DNA of 64,000 nt from Aquimonas voraii. Its GTDB lineage: Bacteria; Pseudomonadota; Gammaproteobacteria; Xanthomonadales; Xanthomonadaceae. The notes beneath the pieces were generated by a model that was given only the letters and a program-made list of their open reading frames with translations, was not told where the DNA came from and did not search any database. The position numbers and the translations under genes are program-made. The stretch spans positions 868,001-932,000 of the forward strand of contig NZ_FNAG01000001.1 in NCBI RefSeq assembly GCF_900101825.1. The letters run 5' to 3'. The stretch's first letter is position 1, and each line of letters starts with the position of its first letter. Positions 17,644 through 28,039 of the stretch are shown here, piece by piece.

Positions 17644-19515
17644 GTGCCCATCCAGCTGCTGCCCGACACCCTGATCAATCAGATTGCTGCTGGCGAAGTG
17701 GTCGAACGCCCGGCCTCGGTGATCAAGGAGCTGCTGGAGAACGCCTTCGACGCCGGCGCCACGCGCGTCGAGATCGATCTGGAGGAGGGCGGCATCCGCC
17801 TGATCCGTATCCGCGACGACGGCTGCGGCATTCCGGCCGACGAGCTGCCGCTGGCGCTGTCGCGACATGCCACCAGCAAGATCGCCTCGCTGGAAGATCT
17901 CGAGCAGGTCGGCACGCTCGGTTTCCGCGGCGAGGCTTTGCCATCGATCGCGGCGGTGTCGAAGTTCAGCATCACCTCCAGGCCCGCGCGGCAGGCCACG
18001 GCGACGCGCGTGGAAGTGGAGGGCGGCCGCCTGCGCGCGCCCGAGCCCGCCGCACATCCGCCGGGCACCACCATCGAGGTGCGCGATCTGTTCTACAGCG
18101 TGCCGGCCCGGCGCAAGTTCCTGCGCGCCGAGCGCACCGAATACGGCCATGCCGAGGACCTGGTCCGTACGCTGGCGCTGGCGCGCATGCAGGTCGAGCT
18201 GAAGCTCAAGCACAACGGCCGCATCAGCAAGCACTATCGCCCGGTCGAGGACGAGTCCAGCCTGGACAAGCGGCTGTCGGAGGCGCTGGGCGAGGACTTC
18301 GCTCGCGGCGCGCTGCGCATCGAGCACGAGGCCTCAGGCCTGCGACTGCACGGCTGGGTCGGCCTGCCGACGGCCTCGCGCAGCCAGGCCGACCAGCAGT
18401 TCTTCTTCGTCAATGGTCGCCACGTCAAGGACCGGCTGGTCGCGCATGCGGTCAAGCAGGCCTATGCCGACGTGCTCTACCACGGACGCCATCCGGCCTT
18501 CGTGCTGTTTCTCGAAATCGATCCGCGCAAGGTCGATGTCAACGTGCATCCGGCCAAGCACGAGGTGCGTTTCCGCGATGGCCGCTTAGTGCACGAGTTC
18601 ATCTTCCGCAGCCTGCATGAGGCGCTGGCTGGAACGCGCGCAGGTGCCGTGGCGGCGGGGCAGGGCGGAGAGCCCGCGAGCCTCCACGCGGGCGCTGCTC
18701 AGACGACAGCTGCCGGCACGCAGCCGTCAGCACTGGGCGGCTCAGCGGGGGCGTTTCCCGGCGCGGGCCACGGTGCCGGTCCCGTCGGCTATGGCCTGCA
18801 GTCGGCCGGCTTCGGCCAGCGTCCGCAACAGGTCGGCATGCCGCTGCGCGAGCAGATCGCCGCCTACAGTGCGCTCTATGGCGCAGCACCCGCCGCCGCC
18901 AATCCGCTTCCGCAGGAAGATCCCAGCCAGGCGCCGCCCTTGGGCTATGCGCTGGCCCAGCTGCACGGGGTCTATGTGCTCGCGCAGAACGCGCAGGGCC
19001 TGGTGCTGGTCGACATGCACGCGGCCCACGAGCGCATCACCTACGAGCGTCTCAAGGGCCAGCGCGAAGGCGAGGGCATCCGCTCTCAGCCCCTGCTCGT
19101 GCCGATCGAACTCGCGGTCAGCGAGCGCGAGGCCGATCTTGCCGAAGGCGAGGCTGAGGCGCTGGCGGCGCTTGGCATCGAGCTGCAGCGCACCGGCCCG
19201 CAGTCGCTCAGCATCCGCAGCGTACCGGTGCTGCTGGCCGGCGCCGACGCCAAGCAGCTGGTGCTTGACGTGCTGTCGGACCTCGCCGAACACGGCCGCA
19301 CGCGGCGCATCGAGGAGGCCGGCAATGAACTGCTGTCGACACTCGCCTGCCACACCTCGGTGCGCGCCAACCGCCAGCTCACGGTGGCGGAGATGAATGC
19401 GCTGCTGCGCGACATGGAGGCCACCGAGCGCAGCGGCCAATGCAACCACGGCCGCCCCACCTGGACCCAGCTCAGCCTGGCCGAGTTGGACCGGCTGTTT
19501 CTGCGGGGGAGGTGA
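17644..19515 (+). CDS. mutL: DNA mismatch repair protein MutL
   Basis: A 623-residue MutL. The GHKL ATPase motifs are all present near the N-terminus: [17 protein letters not shown] with the catalytic Glu, DDGCGI, and [10 protein letters not shown]. The C-terminal dimerisation domain begins near residue 430 after a Gly/Ala/Gln-rich linker ([26 protein letters not shown]). The metal-binding endonuclease motif DQHAxxER of MutL/PMS endonucleases appears here as [10 protein letters not shown] chose the GTG at 17644 because the product then begins [19 protein letters not shown], exactly where family members begin; no in-frame ATG is close. It couples MutS mismatch recognition to excision. Confidence 0.95.
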   Translation: MPIQLLPDTLINQIAAGEVVERPASVIKELLENAFDAGATRVEIDLEEGGIRLIRIRDDGCGIPADELPLALSRHATSKIASLEDLEQVGTLGFRGEALPSIAAVSKFSITSRPARQATATRVEVEGGRLRAPEPAAHPPGTTIEVRDLFYSVPARRKFLRAERTEYGHAEDLVRTLALARMQVELKLKHNGRISKHYRPVEDESSLDKRLSEALGEDFARGALRIEHEASGLRLHGWVGLPTASRSQADQQFFFVNGRHVKDRLVAHAVKQAYADVLYHGRHPAFVLFLEIDPRKVDVNVHPAKHEVRFRDGRLVHEFIFRSLHEALAGTRAGAVAAGQGGEPASLHAGAAQTTAAGTQPSALGGSAGAFPGAGHGAGPVGYGLQSAGFGQRPQQVGMPLREQIAAYSALYGAAPAAANPLPQEDPSQAPPLGYALAQLHGVYVLAQNAQGLVLVDMHAAHERITYERLKGQREGEGIRSQPLLVPIELAVSEREADLAEGEAEALAALGIELQRTGPQSLSIRSVPVLLAGADAKQLVLDVLSDLAEHGRTRRIEEAGNELLSTLACHTSVRANRQLTVAEMNALLRDMEATERSGQCNHGRPTWTQLSLAELDRLFLRGR

Positions 19516-19517
19516 GG

Positions 19518-20540
19518 GTGGGCGTCGCTGCGCTTGGATTCACGCGGGATCGGGCGCTGTCTGCGGCCCTGATCCTTGCCGGGCTGGCGCTTGCCGGTGG
19601 TCCCGGCCCGCAGGCATTGGAGCCGGTTCCAACCGTCGCGACGCCTGCAGTCCCGTCGCACGATGCCGAAGTCCGGCCGACCGCGGCCTCCGATGCGCAG
19701 GCCTGGCTGGAGTCTCTGCAAGCCTTCCGCAGGGGGCGCGAGGAAAGCCTGCGCAGCCCCGACGGCTGGATGGCCCTGGTCGGCCTGCATTGGCTTGAGC
19801 CCGGCGAGCACAGCCTCGGCAGCGATGAGGCCAATGCGGTCCGGCTCGCGGTCGGTCCCGCTCGGCTTGGGCGGATCGAACTCCTGCCCGAAGCGATGTC
19901 CGTGCGGCTTGTGCTGGCCGAGGGCGCGCGCGTGCTGCGCGACGGCGCCGAGGTCGCGAGCCGCGAGCTCCTCATCCTCGCCGACAAGACCGAAACGCCG
20001 ACGCGCGTCGACTTCGAGGGCGGCAGCCTCGGCCTGATCGAGCGCGGCGGTCGCTACGCGCTTCGCGTGCGCAGCCCAGAGGCGCCCACGCTGCGGGCCT
20101 TCAAGGGCCTCAACTGGTTCCCGCCGGCGCCGCGCTTCGTCACCGAAGCGCGCTTCGAGGCGCATCCTCCGGGCCAGACGATTCCGATCGTGAACGTGCT
20201 TGGCCAGATCGAGCCCACTCCGAACCCGGGTCGGCTCGTGTTCGAGCTCGAAGGCGCCACCCATACGCTCGAAGCGCTGGGTGATCCCGGGGATTCACTC
20301 TTCTTGATCTTCGCTGACCGCAGCAACCGCCGCGAGAGCTATGGCGCGGGCCGCTTCCTCTACACCGACAAAGTGGTGGACGGGCGCGTTCTGCTCGACT
20401 TCAACCGCGCCATCAATCCACCCTGCGCCTACACCGAGTACAGCACCTGTCCGCTGCCGCCACCGGAAAACCGCCTGCGCGCGCTCGTCTCGGCGGGCGA
20501 AGCGCGCTACGGTCACAGTGCCGACGTTCCTGCTTCCTGA
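19518..20540 (+). CDS. DUF1684 family protein
   Basis: A protein of about 340 residues with an N-terminal hydrophobic segment (roughly residues 8-25) that looks like a signal peptide or anchor. The DUF1684 signature follows: SPDGWMALVGLHWLEPGEHS, then FKGLNWFPPAPRF, and FADRSNRRESYGAGRFLYTD leading to a Cys-containing tail with PPCAYTEYSTCPLPPPENRL. Members are exported proteins of unknown function. I chose the GTG at 19518 because GGGAGGTGAGG lies just before it. Another GTG at 19512 overlaps the mutL stop. It is likely cotranscribed with mutL. Confidence 0.8.
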   Translation: MGVAALGFTRDRALSAALILAGLALAGGPGPQALEPVPTVATPAVPSHDAEVRPTAASDAQAWLESLQAFRRGREESLRSPDGWMALVGLHWLEPGEHSLGSDEANAVRLAVGPARLGRIELLPEAMSVRLVLAEGARVLRDGAEVASRELLILADKTETPTRVDFEGGSLGLIERGGRYALRVRSPEAPTLRAFKGLNWFPPAPRFVTEARFEAHPPGQTIPIVNVLGQIEPTPNPGRLVFELEGATHTLEALGDPGDSLFLIFADRSNRRESYGAGRFLYTDKVVDGRVLLDFNRAINPPCAYTEYSTCPLPPPENRLRALVSAGEARYGHSADVPAS

Positions 20541-20568
20541 TGCGCCACCTGTCCCTGGAGTCCATTCG

Positions 20569-21453
20569 ATGAATCGCCTGCTTGCCCGCACCCTTTTCCT
20601 TGCCGCTGGCCTGCTGTTCGGGGTCGCCGCGGTTGCGCGCCCTGTCCCGCTGCTGTGGTTAGCCAAGAAAGGTGAGACCGAGGTGCATCTACTCGGCAGC
20701 TTCCACATGCTGAAAGAGCAGGACTATCCGATGGACCCGAGCATCGAACTGGCCTATGCCGGCGCCGATGCGCTGGTGTTCGAGATCTCGCCGGCCGAGA
20801 TGCAGTCGCCGGATCTCGCTCGTGGGCTGATGCAGGCTGCGCGCTTCGAAGACGGCGGCAGCCTGCGCGCCGTGCTGCCGGAATACACGCGCAAGAAGCT
20901 CGAAGCCTTCATGGGCGAGGCCGCGGTGCTGGGCTCCGACAGCATGAAGCCCTGGTTCATCACCTTGAATATGACGGTGTCGATGATCATGCAGGCAGGC
21001 TTCAACCCCGCCTTGGGCATGGACACGCATTTCATGCAGCGCGCGCAAGCCGACGGCAAACCCACCCGCGGCCTTGAGACTGTCGCAGACCAGATCGCCG
21101 CGCTGTCCGGTGCGCCAATGAATGAGCAGGTCCTAGGCCTTGAGGAAGCCCTGCGCCCGCGCGAGGAGATGCTGCAGCGCTTCGACGAGCTGCACGGCTT
21201 CTGGCGCGCCGGCGACATCGATGCCATCGAGCGCCTGATGGTCGAGGAGCTGGTCACCAAGACGCCGGTGACCGCCAAACTGCTCAACGAGGACCGCAAT
21301 CGCCGCTGGCTGCCGCAGATCGAGGCCATGCTGGCCGGAAACGAGGACACGCTCGTCATCGTCGGCGCCCTGCATCTGGTCGGCGACATCGGCCTGGTCG
21401 AACTGCTGCGGGCGCGTGGCTACAGCGTCGAGCGTGTCGACCCGACGCCCTGA
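20569..21453 (+). CDS. TraB/GumN family protein, exported
   Basis: A 294-residue protein with a clear signal peptide (about residues 1-24, cleavage after VAARP or nearby). A TraB/GumN domain covers the rest: LLGSFHMLKEQDYPM near the N-terminus, a conserved Glu in LVFEISPAEM, and the C-terminal strand VIVGALHLVGDIGLVELL. The family is related to Tiki-type metalloproteases and to GumN, a gene of the Xanthomonas gum region. The His of the N-terminal GxxH-type motif (GSFH) and the C-terminal ALHLVG histidine are both present, so an active site may be intact. It lies 28 bases after the DUF1684 gene, with GGAG upstream of the ATG. Confidence 0.85.
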   Translation: MNRLLARTLFLAAGLLFGVAAVARPVPLLWLAKKGETEVHLLGSFHMLKEQDYPMDPSIELAYAGADALVFEISPAEMQSPDLARGLMQAARFEDGGSLRAVLPEYTRKKLEAFMGEAAVLGSDSMKPWFITLNMTVSMIMQAGFNPALGMDTHFMQRAQADGKPTRGLETVADQIAALSGAPMNEQVLGLEEALRPREEMLQRFDELHGFWRAGDIDAIERLMVEELVTKTPVTAKLLNEDRNRRWLPQIEAMLAGNEDTLVIVGALHLVGDIGLVELLRARGYSVERVDPTP

Positions 21454-21775
21454 GCTGAACGTCGATCCGTCGCCAGCCCCACACCACGAAGGGACCATGG
21501 GGCGGGCGAGGGCCCAGCGTGATCACTACACAACCACGCGATCATAGGGTGGGCACTGGCCCACCATGCCAATGAACAGCGCGGTTTTCACCAACAGGGC
21601 CGCGCACTTGAAGGCGTGGCGCCCGGTGGGTGCGATGTCCCCGGCATCCGGAAATCTTCGGCGGGCAAGGGGTCGCCCTAGGCGGATTGGGAGCTGCGGC
21701 ACCGCATCGACGTGTTCGCCGCACCCTCAGCGCTAGAGTTGACTGCCGTTATCCACCCGCAAGGAATCCTGTCCC
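21454..21775. other. intergenic region with palindromic repeat
   Basis: No gene is visible in these 322 bases. They contain a stem-loop repeat at 21545-21566. AAGGA about ten bases before 21776 serves the next gene. Confidence 0.5.
21545..21566. repeat. palindromic repeat, copy 1
   Basis: GGTGGGC (21548-21554) and GCCCACC (21559-21565) are perfectly complementary around ACTG, inside the longer word TAGGGTGGGCACTGGCCCAC. A near-identical word recurs at 23033, just past the next gene. It looks like a short interspersed palindrome of the kind scattered through genomes of this order. Confidence 0.65.
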
Positions 21776-23035
21776 GTGTCGCAGCCCGGCTCCGATCAAG
21801 ACGAAGTGCTGATCCTCGGTGGCGGTGTGATCGGCCTGTGCAGTGCGCTCTATCTGCTCGAAGCGGGGCGCCAGGTGCGGGTGCTGGAACGCCGCCACGT
21901 CGGCGCCGGCGCCTCGCACGGCAACTGCGGGACCCTCACCCCCAGCCACGCGCCGCCGCTGGCCGCGCCCGGGGTCATCGCCAAGGGGCTGCGCTGGATG
22001 CTGAAGCCCGATGCGCCGCTCTACGTCAAACCTCGCATCGATCCTGCGCTGTGGCGCTGGCTGCTGCGATTCTCAGCGCGCTGCAACCGCCGTGACTGGC
22101 GCGACTCCGCCGCCAAGCGTGCCATCCTGCTGAATGCCTCGCGTCAGCTGCTGGCCGAAGCGGTGGTGCGCCACGGGCTCGACTGCGAGCACAGCGATAC
22201 GGGCCTGACCTACGTTTTCCGCACGCAGCAGCTGTTCGACGAGGTCGCCGCGGATCTGCCAGCGCTCACCGAGTTCGGCATCCGCGCCGAGGTGCATGAG
22301 GGCATGCGCGTCGAGCGCGAAGAGCCTGCGCTGAAGCCTGGCGTGGCCGGCGGCATCTACTTTCCGGACGACGGCCACCTGCGACCGGATCGCTACCTCA
22401 AAGCGCTGGCGCAGCGCATCCGCGACTTGGGCGGCGAGATCGAAGAGGGCGTGAGTGTCGAGCGCATCGACACCGCGCAGGGCAGGGTGGCGGCCGTCCA
22501 CACCAGCCGCGGCGAGCTGCGCCCGCGCGAGCTGGTTTTCGCCCTTGGCGCCTGGAGCCCCGCCTTCGCCGATCAGCTGGGCCTGAAGCTGCCTATCCAG
22601 CCCGGAAAGGGCTACTCGATCACCTACACCCGTCCCGGCCTCGCACCGCGACGCCCGATGGTGCTGAAAGAGCGCTCGGTCTGCGTCACCACCTGGTCCG
22701 ATGGTTACCGGCTGGGCAGCACCATGGAGTTCAGCGGCTACGACGAGAGCCTGAACCGCGTGCGCCTCGCTGCGCTGGAACGCGGCGCTGCCGAGTTCCT
22801 GCACGAGCCGGTGGGCGGCAGCAAGCAGGAGGAGTGGTTCGGCTGGCGACCCATGACCTGGGACGATCTGCCCTTCATCGGCCGTGCCCCGCGCGCGCAG
22901 AACCTCGTCATCGCCGCCGGCCACGGCATGATGGGCGTCAGCATGTCGGCGGTCAGCGGCCACCTCGTCGCCGATCTGATCTGCGGCCGTGAGCCGATCA
23001 TCGATCCCGCCATCGTCAGTCCAACACGCGTATAG
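21776..23035 (+). CDS. FAD-dependent D-amino-acid dehydrogenase (DadA-like)
   Basis: A 419-residue flavoprotein of the DAO superfamily. The dinucleotide fold is at residues 10-31 (LILGGGVIGLCSALYLLEAG), and the C-terminal flavin-contact region reads WFGWRPMTWDDLPFIGRAP followed by AAGHGMMGVSMS, typical of DadA. DadA proteins oxidatively deaminate D-amino acids and pass electrons to the respiratory chain. The start is the GTG at 21776 with AAGGA ten bases upstream. No dadX racemase is adjacent, so the exact substrate (D-amino acid, proline analogue or another secondary amine) is open. Confidence 0.85.
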   Translation: MSQPGSDQDEVLILGGGVIGLCSALYLLEAGRQVRVLERRHVGAGASHGNCGTLTPSHAPPLAAPGVIAKGLRWMLKPDAPLYVKPRIDPALWRWLLRFSARCNRRDWRDSAAKRAILLNASRQLLAEAVVRHGLDCEHSDTGLTYVFRTQQLFDEVAADLPALTEFGIRAEVHEGMRVEREEPALKPGVAGGIYFPDDGHLRPDRYLKALAQRIRDLGGEIEEGVSVERIDTAQGRVAAVHTSRGELRPRELVFALGAWSPAFADQLGLKLPIQPGKGYSITYTRPGLAPRRPMVLKERSVCVTTWSDGYRLGSTMEFSGYDESLNRVRLAALERGAAEFLHEPVGGSKQEEWFGWRPMTWDDLPFIGRAPRAQNLVIAAGHGMMGVSMSAVSGHLVADLICGREPIIDPAIVSPTRV

Positions 23036-23052
23036 GGTGGGCCCTGGCCCGC
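23033..23052. repeat. palindromic repeat, copy 2
   Basis: The word TAGGGTGGGCCCTGGCCC at the end of the DadA-like gene repeats the element at 21545 with one changed base in the loop and a weaker right arm. The TAG of the repeat is itself the stop codon of that gene. Confidence 0.55.
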
Positions 23053-23355
23053 GAGTGCCTGGATCACATCGCAGGCTTCGATAGCGCCGCGCCCTCTGAT
23101 GCCTTGCGAGTCTGATGCCTCTCACGCGTCACTCAGGCCCTGAGAACACTGCGCGAATGCGCAACGGGCCGCGACGGCCGTTGGTTCAGAGCACGCTTGC
23201 CAAGCGCTGGATCCATGCGTCGCACCGCGGTCGTTAGGCGCCCTCAAAGGATCAGCAACCTCGGCTCCGCATCGCACCATCCGCCGGCGAAGGTATTCAT
23301 CCCGCCCCGCAACCCGCTAGGCTGTGCCCACCCTCGCCAACGCCCGCCGCCCTGC
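23036..23355. other. intergenic region before the N-formylglutamate amidohydrolase gene
   Basis: About 320 bases without a supported gene. The downstream reading frame is open through part of it (from 23197), but the translated stretch has no family resemblance. I see the repeat copy at its left end and no clear promoter. Confidence 0.45.
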
Positions 23356-24147
23356 GTGAACCACTCCGCCAGCGACGTCTACGAGCTGCACCCCGGCAAC
23401 GCGCCCCTGCTGATCAGCCTGCCACACGACGGCACCGCGATTCCCGACGACATCGCCCCGCACCTGCAGGACGCCGCCCGCCGCGTGCCCGATACCGACT
23501 GGCACGTGGCCACGCTGTACGATTTTGCCCGCGAGCTCGGCGCATCCATCCTCGTGCCGCGCTACTCGCGCTACGTCATCGACCTGAACCGCCCGCCCGA
23601 TGGCGGCGCGCTGTATCCGGGGCGTGCCGAAACCGGGTTGTGCCCGACCATCGCCTTCAGCGGCGAGGCCATCTATCGCGAAGCCCATGCGCCGGATGCG
23701 GCGGAAATCGAACGACGACGGCAGCTCTACTGGCAGCCCTACCACTCGGCCTTGGCCGCGGAGCTCGCGCGATTGAGGGCCGCTCACGGCCATGCCCTGC
23801 TGTGGGAGGGCCACAGCATCCGCAGCGAAGTGCCGATGCTGTTCGAAGGTCGCCTTCCCGATCTGAACCTCGGCACCGCAGACGGCGCCAGCTGCAGCAG
23901 CGCGCGGCTGGAGCGGATCACTGCATTGCTCGGCCAGCAGACCGACTACAGCTGGGTCGCCAACGGCCGCTTCAAGGGTGGCTACATCACCCGCCACTAC
24001 GGCCGTCCGAGCGAAGGCATCGATGCGATCCAGCTCGAACTCGCGCAGGTCACCTACATGGACGAACGCAGCCATCGCTACGACTCGGTGAGGGCGGGGC
24101 GGCTGCAGGGGCTGCTGAGGAAGATGCTGCTCGCCGCTCTGGCTTGA
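23356..24147 (+). CDS. N-formylglutamate amidohydrolase family protein
   Basis: A 263-residue protein of the N-formylglutamate amidohydrolase (HutG/FGase) family. Supporting motifs are LLISLPHDGTAIPDD near the N-terminus, a metal-type DTDWHVATLYDF, VIDLNRPPDGGALYPG, and LLWEGHSIRSEVP with a conserved His. The enzyme hydrolyses N-formyl-L-glutamate to glutamate and formate at the end of one histidine degradation branch. No other hut genes are nearby, so the gene stands alone here. I chose the GTG at 23356 because it gives the family's usual length; 53 codons upstream have no resemblance. Confidence 0.87.
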   Translation: MNHSASDVYELHPGNAPLLISLPHDGTAIPDDIAPHLQDAARRVPDTDWHVATLYDFARELGASILVPRYSRYVIDLNRPPDGGALYPGRAETGLCPTIAFSGEAIYREAHAPDAAEIERRRQLYWQPYHSALAAELARLRAAHGHALLWEGHSIRSEVPMLFEGRLPDLNLGTADGASCSSARLERITALLGQQTDYSWVANGRFKGGYITRHYGRPSEGIDAIQLELAQVTYMDERSHRYDSVRAGRLQGLLRKMLLAALA

Positions 24148-24235
24148 GGGCATCCCAGCCCCGCACCGCGGCCCCGGTGTTCTGGAAGAAACGTGGATCC
24201 ACTGGCTTGCGCTGTGATTCTCCCGCTCGCGCTGT

Positions 24236-24316
24236 GTGTAGGAGCTTGCTGGCAGGCGACCGCAGCCTGCGCCCTGCACCACACTGCGGGTCGTGAGGAA
24301 GCTCGCTCCTGCAAAC
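24236..24316. repeat. REP-like inverted repeat pair
   Basis: GTGTAGGAGCTTGCTGGCAG at the left end and its imperfect reverse complement around GAAGCTCGCTCCTGCAAAC at the right end face each other across about 40 bases. This GTAGGAGC/GCTCCTGC arrangement is the usual form of repetitive extragenic palindromes in Xanthomonadales. It marks the boundary between the housekeeping block and the minus-strand defence island. Confidence 0.6.
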
Positions 24317-24409
24317 AGCCGGCCTTCGGGCGCCGGGCAACGGCTCCAAAGGTGGTTGAGGGGTCTGTTTCTTGAGAGCGCCTCGAACTCCGGCTTTCCA
24401 CTCGGCGAG

Positions 24410-25597
24410 TCAGGCGGAGGATGAAAGTCGCGCCAGCCGCTCTACCACCGAACTGAAGCCGATCCGCTCCTGCTCCAGCCGCAACCTGGGCTGGTAGTGA
24501 TCGAAGCGGAGATCGTCGTACAGAGCCCGCTCTGATGGCGTCAATCTGGTCAACTCATGGCGAAGGGGGGCGGGTTCCTCGCCCCACTGCTCTCGATGTG
24601 CGAGCAGCGTTTCGCGATCCATCAGCAGAGAGGCGGCCTGCGGATGCATGGCGCGCAGCTGGTCGAGGATAGCGAAGCCGTGAGTGTCGATGTCGCCCCA
24701 GTAGTGCAGGGCGAAGCGCTTCAGCCACGCCGCCTGCGCCAAGGCTTCCCAGCCGTAGCCGGCGCCGAACACGACCATGGCGCGAGGCACTTCAGGAAAG
24801 GCCAGGAAGTTGGTCTCGTTCTCGGTGATGAAGACGCGCTCGATCGGTAGCTCCAATGCCGCGAAGCTCGCTGCGTCCAGCGTGATGTCCGCAAGCCCTT
24901 CGCAGCCCGGCAGCGTCGGCACGCGTGCATCCAGCAGGCGAAACCGAATACGCACCGGCTTGTCGCGAAAGCCGTAGCGTCGAGCGAACTGGGCGACGCC
25001 ACTCGCTGATGGATCGACAGCCTCAGCCGGCAGCGCGAGATCCAGCAGTTCGATCAGCACGCCCCGATGCGCCTCGATGAACTTGCTGTCCACGCCCGGC
25101 ACATCGACCTGACGCAGGTATACGCCGGGACGCGGATGCATCTGCAGCCAGTCGATCACGGCCAGCAGTCGCGGCCAGCGATCGGCCAACTCCAGCGCAT
25201 GCAGGGGGCGCCGGAGCAGCCAGCTCTGCAGCGCTGGCTGCACGAGTCCCGTCTGCTGCCAAAGCGCCACGAATCGCTGCGCTTCGCGGGACTTCCCGAT
25301 CAAGCCCAGGGCAGACGACAGGTCGTCCAGCCACACGGAACCAGGCAGGCGCTGCGCGCCCTGCACGCGGTGGTTCCACTCTCGCCACTCGATGCGGATC
25401 TGCGGCGTGTCGGCCAGCGCGCGCACCCACTCGCGCACCGCCTCGAAGCGGTCGGACAGATCGCCTGCACTGGGCGCCTTCAAGCTCAAGCGCAGCGGCC
25501 AGGCCATGGCATCCGAAACCGCCGCACGCAGCAGTTCGCCGCGCTCCCACAGCCGCTGCACCTGCGCGCGCAGGTCCGCTGGCGTGGTCCAGCTCAT
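24410..25597 (-). CDS. jetD: Wadjet nuclease subunit JetD
   Basis: A 395-residue protein with the two-part JetD layout: an N-terminal DUF3322-like region and a C-terminal TOPRIM-type DUF2220 domain. The TOPRIM acidic residues are visible as FITENETNF (near residue 256) and [11 protein letters not shown] (near residue 301). JetD is the nuclease that cleaves plasmid DNA once the JetABC motor has extruded a loop. The start ATG overlaps the jetC stop codon (ATGA, 25594-25597). It is the last gene of the operon and its key acidic residues look intact. An open frame extends 95 codons upstream inside jetC and is not used. Confidence 0.92.
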   Translation of the reverse strand: MSWTTPADLRAQVQRLWERGELLRAAVSDAMAWPLRLSLKAPSAGDLSDRFEAVREWVRALADTPQIRIEWREWNHRVQGAQRLPGSVWLDDLSSALGLIGKSREAQRFVALWQQTGLVQPALQSWLLRRPLHALELADRWPRLLAVIDWLQMHPRPGVYLRQVDVPGVDSKFIEAHRGVLIELLDLALPAEAVDPSASGVAQFARRYGFRDKPVRIRFRLLDARVPTLPGCEGLADITLDAASFAALELPIERVFITENETNFLAFPEVPRAMVVFGAGYGWEALAQAAWLKRFALHYWGDIDTHGFAILDQLRAMHPQAASLLMDRETLLAHREQWGEEPAPLRHELTRLTPSERALYDDLRFDHYQPRLRLEQERIGFSSVVERLARLSSSA

Positions 25598-27345
25598 GAT
25601 GCGCTGGCGCCTCCAGAAGCACCTTCTGCCTTCTGCGCGCGATAGTCCTCGATCGACAGGCAGCGCAGGCGCGAGTCGCGGCCGCCCTCGTTGTGGACGA
25701 AGCCGACGCTGGCCACGAAAGGCTCGATGATGTGGATCTTCTGCAGCGGCGTGACGATCAGCAGCTGCAGGTTGAGCTGCTGGAACAGGCGCAGTCCGTA
25801 CTGGGCGGATTCGTCCGAGCCGCGACCGAAGGCCTCGTCGATCACCACGAAGCGGAAGCTGCGCGAGCGCACCGCGCCCCATTCCAGCCCGAACTGGTAG
25901 GCCAGGCTGGCAGCGAGCACGGTGTAGGCGAGCTTCTCCTTCTGCCCGCCGGACTTGCCGCCGGAGTCGGAGTAATGCTCATGCTCGACGCCATCAGCGC
26001 GCCAACGCTCGCTGGCCGAGAACAGGAATCCATTGCGCACATCGGTGACCTTGGCGGTCCAGCGGCGGTCGGCATCGGCGAAGCCCTCGCGGCCGCGGAA
26101 GCGATCGATGATCGCCTTGACCTGCAGGAACTTGGCTTCGGAATACTGCTCGTCGCCCGAGCCGGTCAGCGCGCCCTCGGTGCAGGCACGCAGGTCCTGC
26201 TGGAAGTCGCGAATCTCGGCATCGGGGCTCGGCTGTGCCACCAGCTTGATGTAGCGGCCGGGGTTGTAGTCGATCGCCTCCAGCGACTGGTTGATGAAGT
26301 CGACGCGTTCCTTGATGGTCTCGCGCTCGCGCGCCAGCTGCGCGTTGAAGTTGGCAATCTCGTTGATCGTGTTGACGTTCAGCAGCTCCTTGAAGCGCGC
26401 CTCGAAGCGCGGCAGGTCGTCGCCGCGCAGGCCGGCCAGCATGCGCTCGTACTCGGGTAGCGCAGCCAGGCTGACGTCGGTCTCGACGGTCTCGGCCTTG
26501 AACTCTTCCTTGAAGCCGCGCATGGCGTTGACGATACGCTCGGTCAGACGCTTGGCCTTCAGCACCGCCTGATGCGCGCGGTCCAGATCGTCGAAGTGGC
26601 GGATCAGGGCCTCGATGCGGCTGCCGACATCGAAGGGCTCCAGCATGTGGCTGCGTACGAAGTCGGTGAGGTTGCCCACCGACTTCATCGACACCGTCTG
26701 GTGGAACAGTTCCAGGGCCTGTTCGTGCTCGATGCCGAAGCGGCGACGGAACCAGGCGCCGTAGGGCGGAAAGCCGTCGAACAGCTCGCCGCCGCGGGCG
26801 CGTAGCTTCTTGCGCAGGCCGGTGATGTCGCTGCCAAAGCCGCTGAAGTCCTCGGCGATGCCGAGCGCACGCTCGGCCGCCACGAACAAGCGCGCCGGTG
26901 GGCCGCCCGGGTCCTTCAGCCAGAACACCTGGGCCAGGGTCACCGCCTGGTCGTAGCCCTCGTTGCGGAACACGCCGAGGATGACCGAGTAGCTCGAGGC
27001 ATCGCGCAGGGCCACCGGCTTGGCGCTGCCGGTGACCTCGTTGCGCTCGCTCTTGTAGTGGCCCAGTACATAGGAGCGCAGCGAGCGCTCGCGCGCGTCG
27101 GCGCCGGCCGCCTTGTTGTAGGCCACGCGCTGCGCGGGCACCAGCAGTGTGGTCAGGGCATCCACCAGAGTCGACTTGCCCGATCCGATGTCGCCGGTGA
27201 GCAGGCCGTTGCGGCCATCGAGCGCGTAGCGCCAGACGCGCTTGTCGAAGGTGCCCCAGTTCAGCACTTCGAGCGTCTGCAGACGAAAGCCGACGCGGCT
27301 GTCGTCGGAGACAAAGCTCAGGCCGAGTGTGGGCGCCTCAAGCAT
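25594..27345 (-). CDS. jetC: Wadjet SMC-like ATPase JetC lacking the coiled-coil arms and hinge
   Basis: Only 583 residues, against roughly 1100 for JetC proteins I know. Both ATPase halves are complete: Walker [15 protein letters not shown] near residue 50, signature [12 protein letters not shown] near 460, and Walker B with D-loop [14 protein letters not shown] near 500. N-terminal head sequence runs directly from [16 protein letters not shown] into [17 protein letters not shown] and then the second-head lead-in [14 protein letters not shown], skipping the long arms and hinge. The frame is uninterrupted, so the loss is in-frame. The start at 27345 overlaps jetB by eight bases. It may be non-functional, a short-arm variant, or an assembly collapse. 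Confidence 0.88.
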   Translation of the reverse strand: MLEAPTLGLSFVSDDSRVGFRLQTLEVLNWGTFDKRVWRYALDGRNGLLTGDIGSGKSTLVDALTTLLVPAQRVAYNKAAGADARERSLRSYVLGHYKSERNEVTGSAKPVALRDASSYSVILGVFRNEGYDQAVTLAQVFWLKDPGGPPARLFVAAERALGIAEDFSGFGSDITGLRKKLRARGGELFDGFPPYGAWFRRRFGIEHEQALELFHQTVSMKSVGNLTDFVRSHMLEPFDVGSRIEALIRHFDDLDRAHQAVLKAKRLTERIVNAMRGFKEEFKAETVETDVSLAALPEYERMLAGLRGDDLPRFEARFKELLNVNTINEIANFNAQLARERETIKERVDFINQSLEAIDYNPGRYIKLVAQPSPDAEIRDFQQDLRACTEGALTGSGDEQYSEAKFLQVKAIIDRFRGREGFADADRRWTAKVTDVRNGFLFSASERWRADGVEHEHYSDSGGKSGGQKEKLAYTVLAASLAYQFGLEWGAVRSRSFRFVVIDEAFGRGSDESAQYGLRLFQQLNLQLLIVTPLQKIHIIEPFVASVGFVHNEGGRDSRLRCLSIEDYRAQKAEGASGGASAS

Positions 27346-28039
27346 CGGAGTCGCCCTTGCTGTCGCCGGCAGAAAGGGCAGTGCGGTAGACCTCCAGGCG
27401 CGCATCGAACTCGGCCAGCCACTGCGCGTCGACAAAGGCCTTCAGGATGCGCCGCACCTCGTAGTGGCCGCGATCCTGCGTACTGCCGGCCGCGGGCTTC
27501 AGCTTGCGCAGAAAGCCCAGGTCGACCACCTTGGAAATCGTTGCGTCGACCTGGTCGATCAGGCGCGCCTCGTTGCTGCCATCGGGCAGGAAGACCCGCA
27601 TGAGTTCGGCGATGTCTTCGCGCGACAGCACCAGACGCGTATCGCCGCCACCGGCGTCGAACTCGGCCAGACGCTTGCGCAGCAGGGCCAGCATCAGGCT
27701 GACCGGATACGACAGCGGGCGTCGAGCGATCAGCCGCGGCAGGCGCGGCGCGGCATCGGACTCGTCCGGATCGGGCCGGCTCTTGAGATAGGCATAGCCC
27801 TCGGCCTCGTCCAGCACCAGGTCCAGCAGCAGCACCACCGCCTGCTCGCGCACGCGCGCCTGCAGGCGCAGCAGGCTGGCCCAGAGCTTCTCGTCGTCAT
27901 CGCGGTAGAGCACGCCCTTCAGCAGGTGCACCAGCAGCTGCGAGAGCTCGGGGACGGCAGGCGCCGGCGCATTCGCGGCCTCAGTCGTGTCGATGTCTTG
28001 CAGGTCTTCGCTCATTGGGTTCCCGTTCGCGCTGCTCAT
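27338..28039 (-). CDS. jetB: Wadjet kleisin-partner subunit JetB
   Basis: A 233-residue DUF4194-type protein, the MukE/KITE-like partner in Wadjet complexes. It is largely helical with winged-helix-like stretches ([20 protein letters not shown] near the N-terminus, then a conserved [17 protein letters not shown] and a C-terminal part ending in [17 protein letters not shown]). The start overlaps the jetA stop codon as ATGA (28036-28039), and the end overlaps jetC. Length and order are normal for a type I Wadjet operon. Confidence 0.9.
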   Translation of the reverse strand: MSSANGNPMSEDLQDIDTTEAANAPAPAVPELSQLLVHLLKGVLYRDDDEKLWASLLRLQARVREQAVVLLLDLVLDEAEGYAYLKSRPDPDESDAAPRLPRLIARRPLSYPVSLMLALLRKRLAEFDAGGGDTRLVLSREDIAELMRVFLPDGSNEARLIDQVDATISKVVDLGFLRKLKPAAGSTQDRGHYEVRRILKAFVDAQWLAEFDARLEVYRTALSAGDSKGDSDA

